Origin: Aestuariibacter salexigens DSM 15300
Lineage (GTDB): Bacteria > Pseudomonadota > Gammaproteobacteria > Enterobacterales > Alteromonadaceae
Direction of reading: 5' to 3'
Assembly: GCF_000429145.1 (NCBI RefSeq)
Contig: NZ_AUBH01000002.1
Location: forward strand, 248,001 to 312,000
Length of the DNA: 64,000 nucleotides
Shown here: positions 63,223 through 64,000 of the stretch, piece by piece
How the letters are laid out: each line of letters starts with the position of its first letter
How positions within the stretch are numbered: position 1 is the stretch's first letter
Made by a program: the position numbers and the translations under genes
Notes under the pieces: generated by a model
Seen by the model: the letters and a program-made list of their open reading frames with translations, nothing else
Databases searched by the model: none
What the model was told of the DNA's origin: nothing

Positions 63223-64000
63223 ATGACAACCATTGAACAATTACCCACCCCGACGCTGTTGCTGGACAAACAAAAACTGCACAACAACATTGCCGTCATG
63301 CAGCAACAAGCCAGCAAGCTTGGCGTCACGTTAAGGCCGCACCTGAAGACCGCCAAGTCGGTACAGGTGGCAAACTGCTTTGGTAGCGGGACGAGTTTGC
63401 CCATTACCGTATCTACACTGGCGGAAGCGGAGTATTTTGCTAAGCATGGCTTTACCGACATCACTTACGCGGTAGGGTTTAATCCCAACTTAATGGCGCG
63501 CTTGGCCAGTCTGTACCATTCAGCAGTACCCGTCAGAATAATAGTAGACGATCTGGCGGTGGCCCGACAGGTGGCACAGTCTGCCGCACAGTATGACATT
63601 ACCGTAAAGGTCATGATTGAAATTGATACTGATGGTCACCGTGCAGGTGTGGAGCCTGATGATCCGCAGCTGCTAAAGATTGCCGAGGCACTGTCCGCAT
63701 CGGCACATATTGAGCTTTGTGGCGTATTAACTCATGCAGGCGGCTCTTATGATTGTCACAGCGAGTCTCAACTGATTGCGCATGCCGAACAGGAAAGAGC
63801 CGGCTGCGTCGCGGCAGCCGACGCTTGTCGTGCTCATGGGATAGATATTCGCGAGGTCAGTGTGGGCTCAACACCCACCGCCATGTTTGCCAGTCATCTA
63901 CAGGGCGTTACAGAGTTACGGGCTGGTGTGTTTGTGTTTCAGGATTTATTTCAGGTGGGCCTGGGTGTCTGCGAGTTGGATGATATTGCGGTCAGTGTGC
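63223..64000 (+). CDS. PLP enzyme, D-threonine aldolase/D-serine dehydratase family (3' end cut by window)
   Basis: The first 259 residues of a fold-III PLP-dependent enzyme (alanine-racemase-like barrel). The start MTTIEQLPTPTLLLDKQKL and the PLP-lysine motif RPHLKTAKS are typical. CGVLTHAGGSY and EVSVGSTPT are further family motifs. The C-terminal metal-binding domain would lie beyond 64000. Reaction is either retro-aldol cleavage of D-threonine or ammonia loss from D-serine-like substrates; the sequence seen cannot decide. Divergent from the 5'-nucleotidase-like gene, 94 bases apart. Confidence 0.9.
   Translation, partial: MTTIEQLPTPTLLLDKQKLHNNIAVMQQQASKLGVTLRPHLKTAKSVQVANCFGSGTSLPITVSTLAEAEYFAKHGFTDITYAVGFNPNLMARLASLYHSAVPVRIIVDDLAVARQVAQSAAQYDITVKVMIEIDTDGHRAGVEPDDPQLLKIAEALSASAHIELCGVLTHAGGSYDCHSESQLIAHAEQERAGCVAAADACRAHGIDIREVSVGSTPTAMFASHLQGVTELRAGVFVFQDLFQVGLGVCELDDIAVSV

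Overview
The window looks like chromosome from a marine-type gammaproteobacterium, most likely Alteromonadales (Alteromonas/Aestuariibacter-like). This is inferred from gene content: RecBCD, AcnA, MoaA/MobA, MipA-type barrels, a fatty-acid cis/trans isomerase and many c-di-GMP proteins, with a medium-GC codon style. No rRNA, tRNA, prophage, insertion sequence or CRISPR array was seen. Both ends cut through genes: a CheY at the left and a PLP enzyme at the right.

Region 1 (1-18442) is the most striking part. Sixteen genes run on the + strand with gaps of at most 72 bases: cheY-cheA-cheW-MCP-cheW-parA-STAS-cheR-cheD-cheB, then a canonical BLUF blue-light sensor, a BLUF-like protein without the photoactive tyrosine, a receiver-EAL phosphodiesterase, a PAS protein, a GGDEF diguanylate cyclase and a heme oxygenase. 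Converging on the heme oxygenase is a bacteriophytochrome hybrid histidine kinase, with a lone receiver gene upstream of it. Together they encode a chemosensory pathway, blue- and red-light receptors, chromophore synthesis, and c-di-GMP synthesis and breakdown. A light-responsive taxis/c-di-GMP programme is the natural inference; it is not shown by the sequence alone.

Region 2 (18443-27275) is mixed housekeeping and accessory content: YghU glutathione transferase, Asp/Glu racemase family protein, Sel1-like membrane protein, a membrane protein with a degenerate GGDEF domain, a small outer-membrane barrel, a glyoxalase-fold protein, an unknown helical protein, a HiPIP, endonuclease VIII, an RNase J-like nuclease and a 58-residue AN1-like zinc protein.

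Region 3 (27357-42837) holds pldA-cti (translationally overlapping envelope lipid enzymes), acnA, an EAL protein whose start codon lies inside a perfect palindrome, a phosphatase-lipid kinase fusion, an MFS transporter, a Na/Pi symporter, an SDR, a dimeric dUTPase, a 37-bp tandem repeat, a MipA/OmpV barrel and a tandem OB-fold SSB-like protein.

Region 4 (42838-53518) has a probable small RNA or leader with a strong terminator, then moaA-mobA, then recC-recB-recD as a tight operon.

Region 5 (53588-64000) has two further diguanylate cyclases, a glutamate-cysteine ligase-like/M14 deacylase gene pair, a secreted zincin metalloprotease, a 5'-nucleotidase-like protein that has lost its catalytic metal ligands and overlaps a diguanylate cyclase gene, and the start of a D-threonine-aldolase/D-serine-dehydratase-type enzyme.
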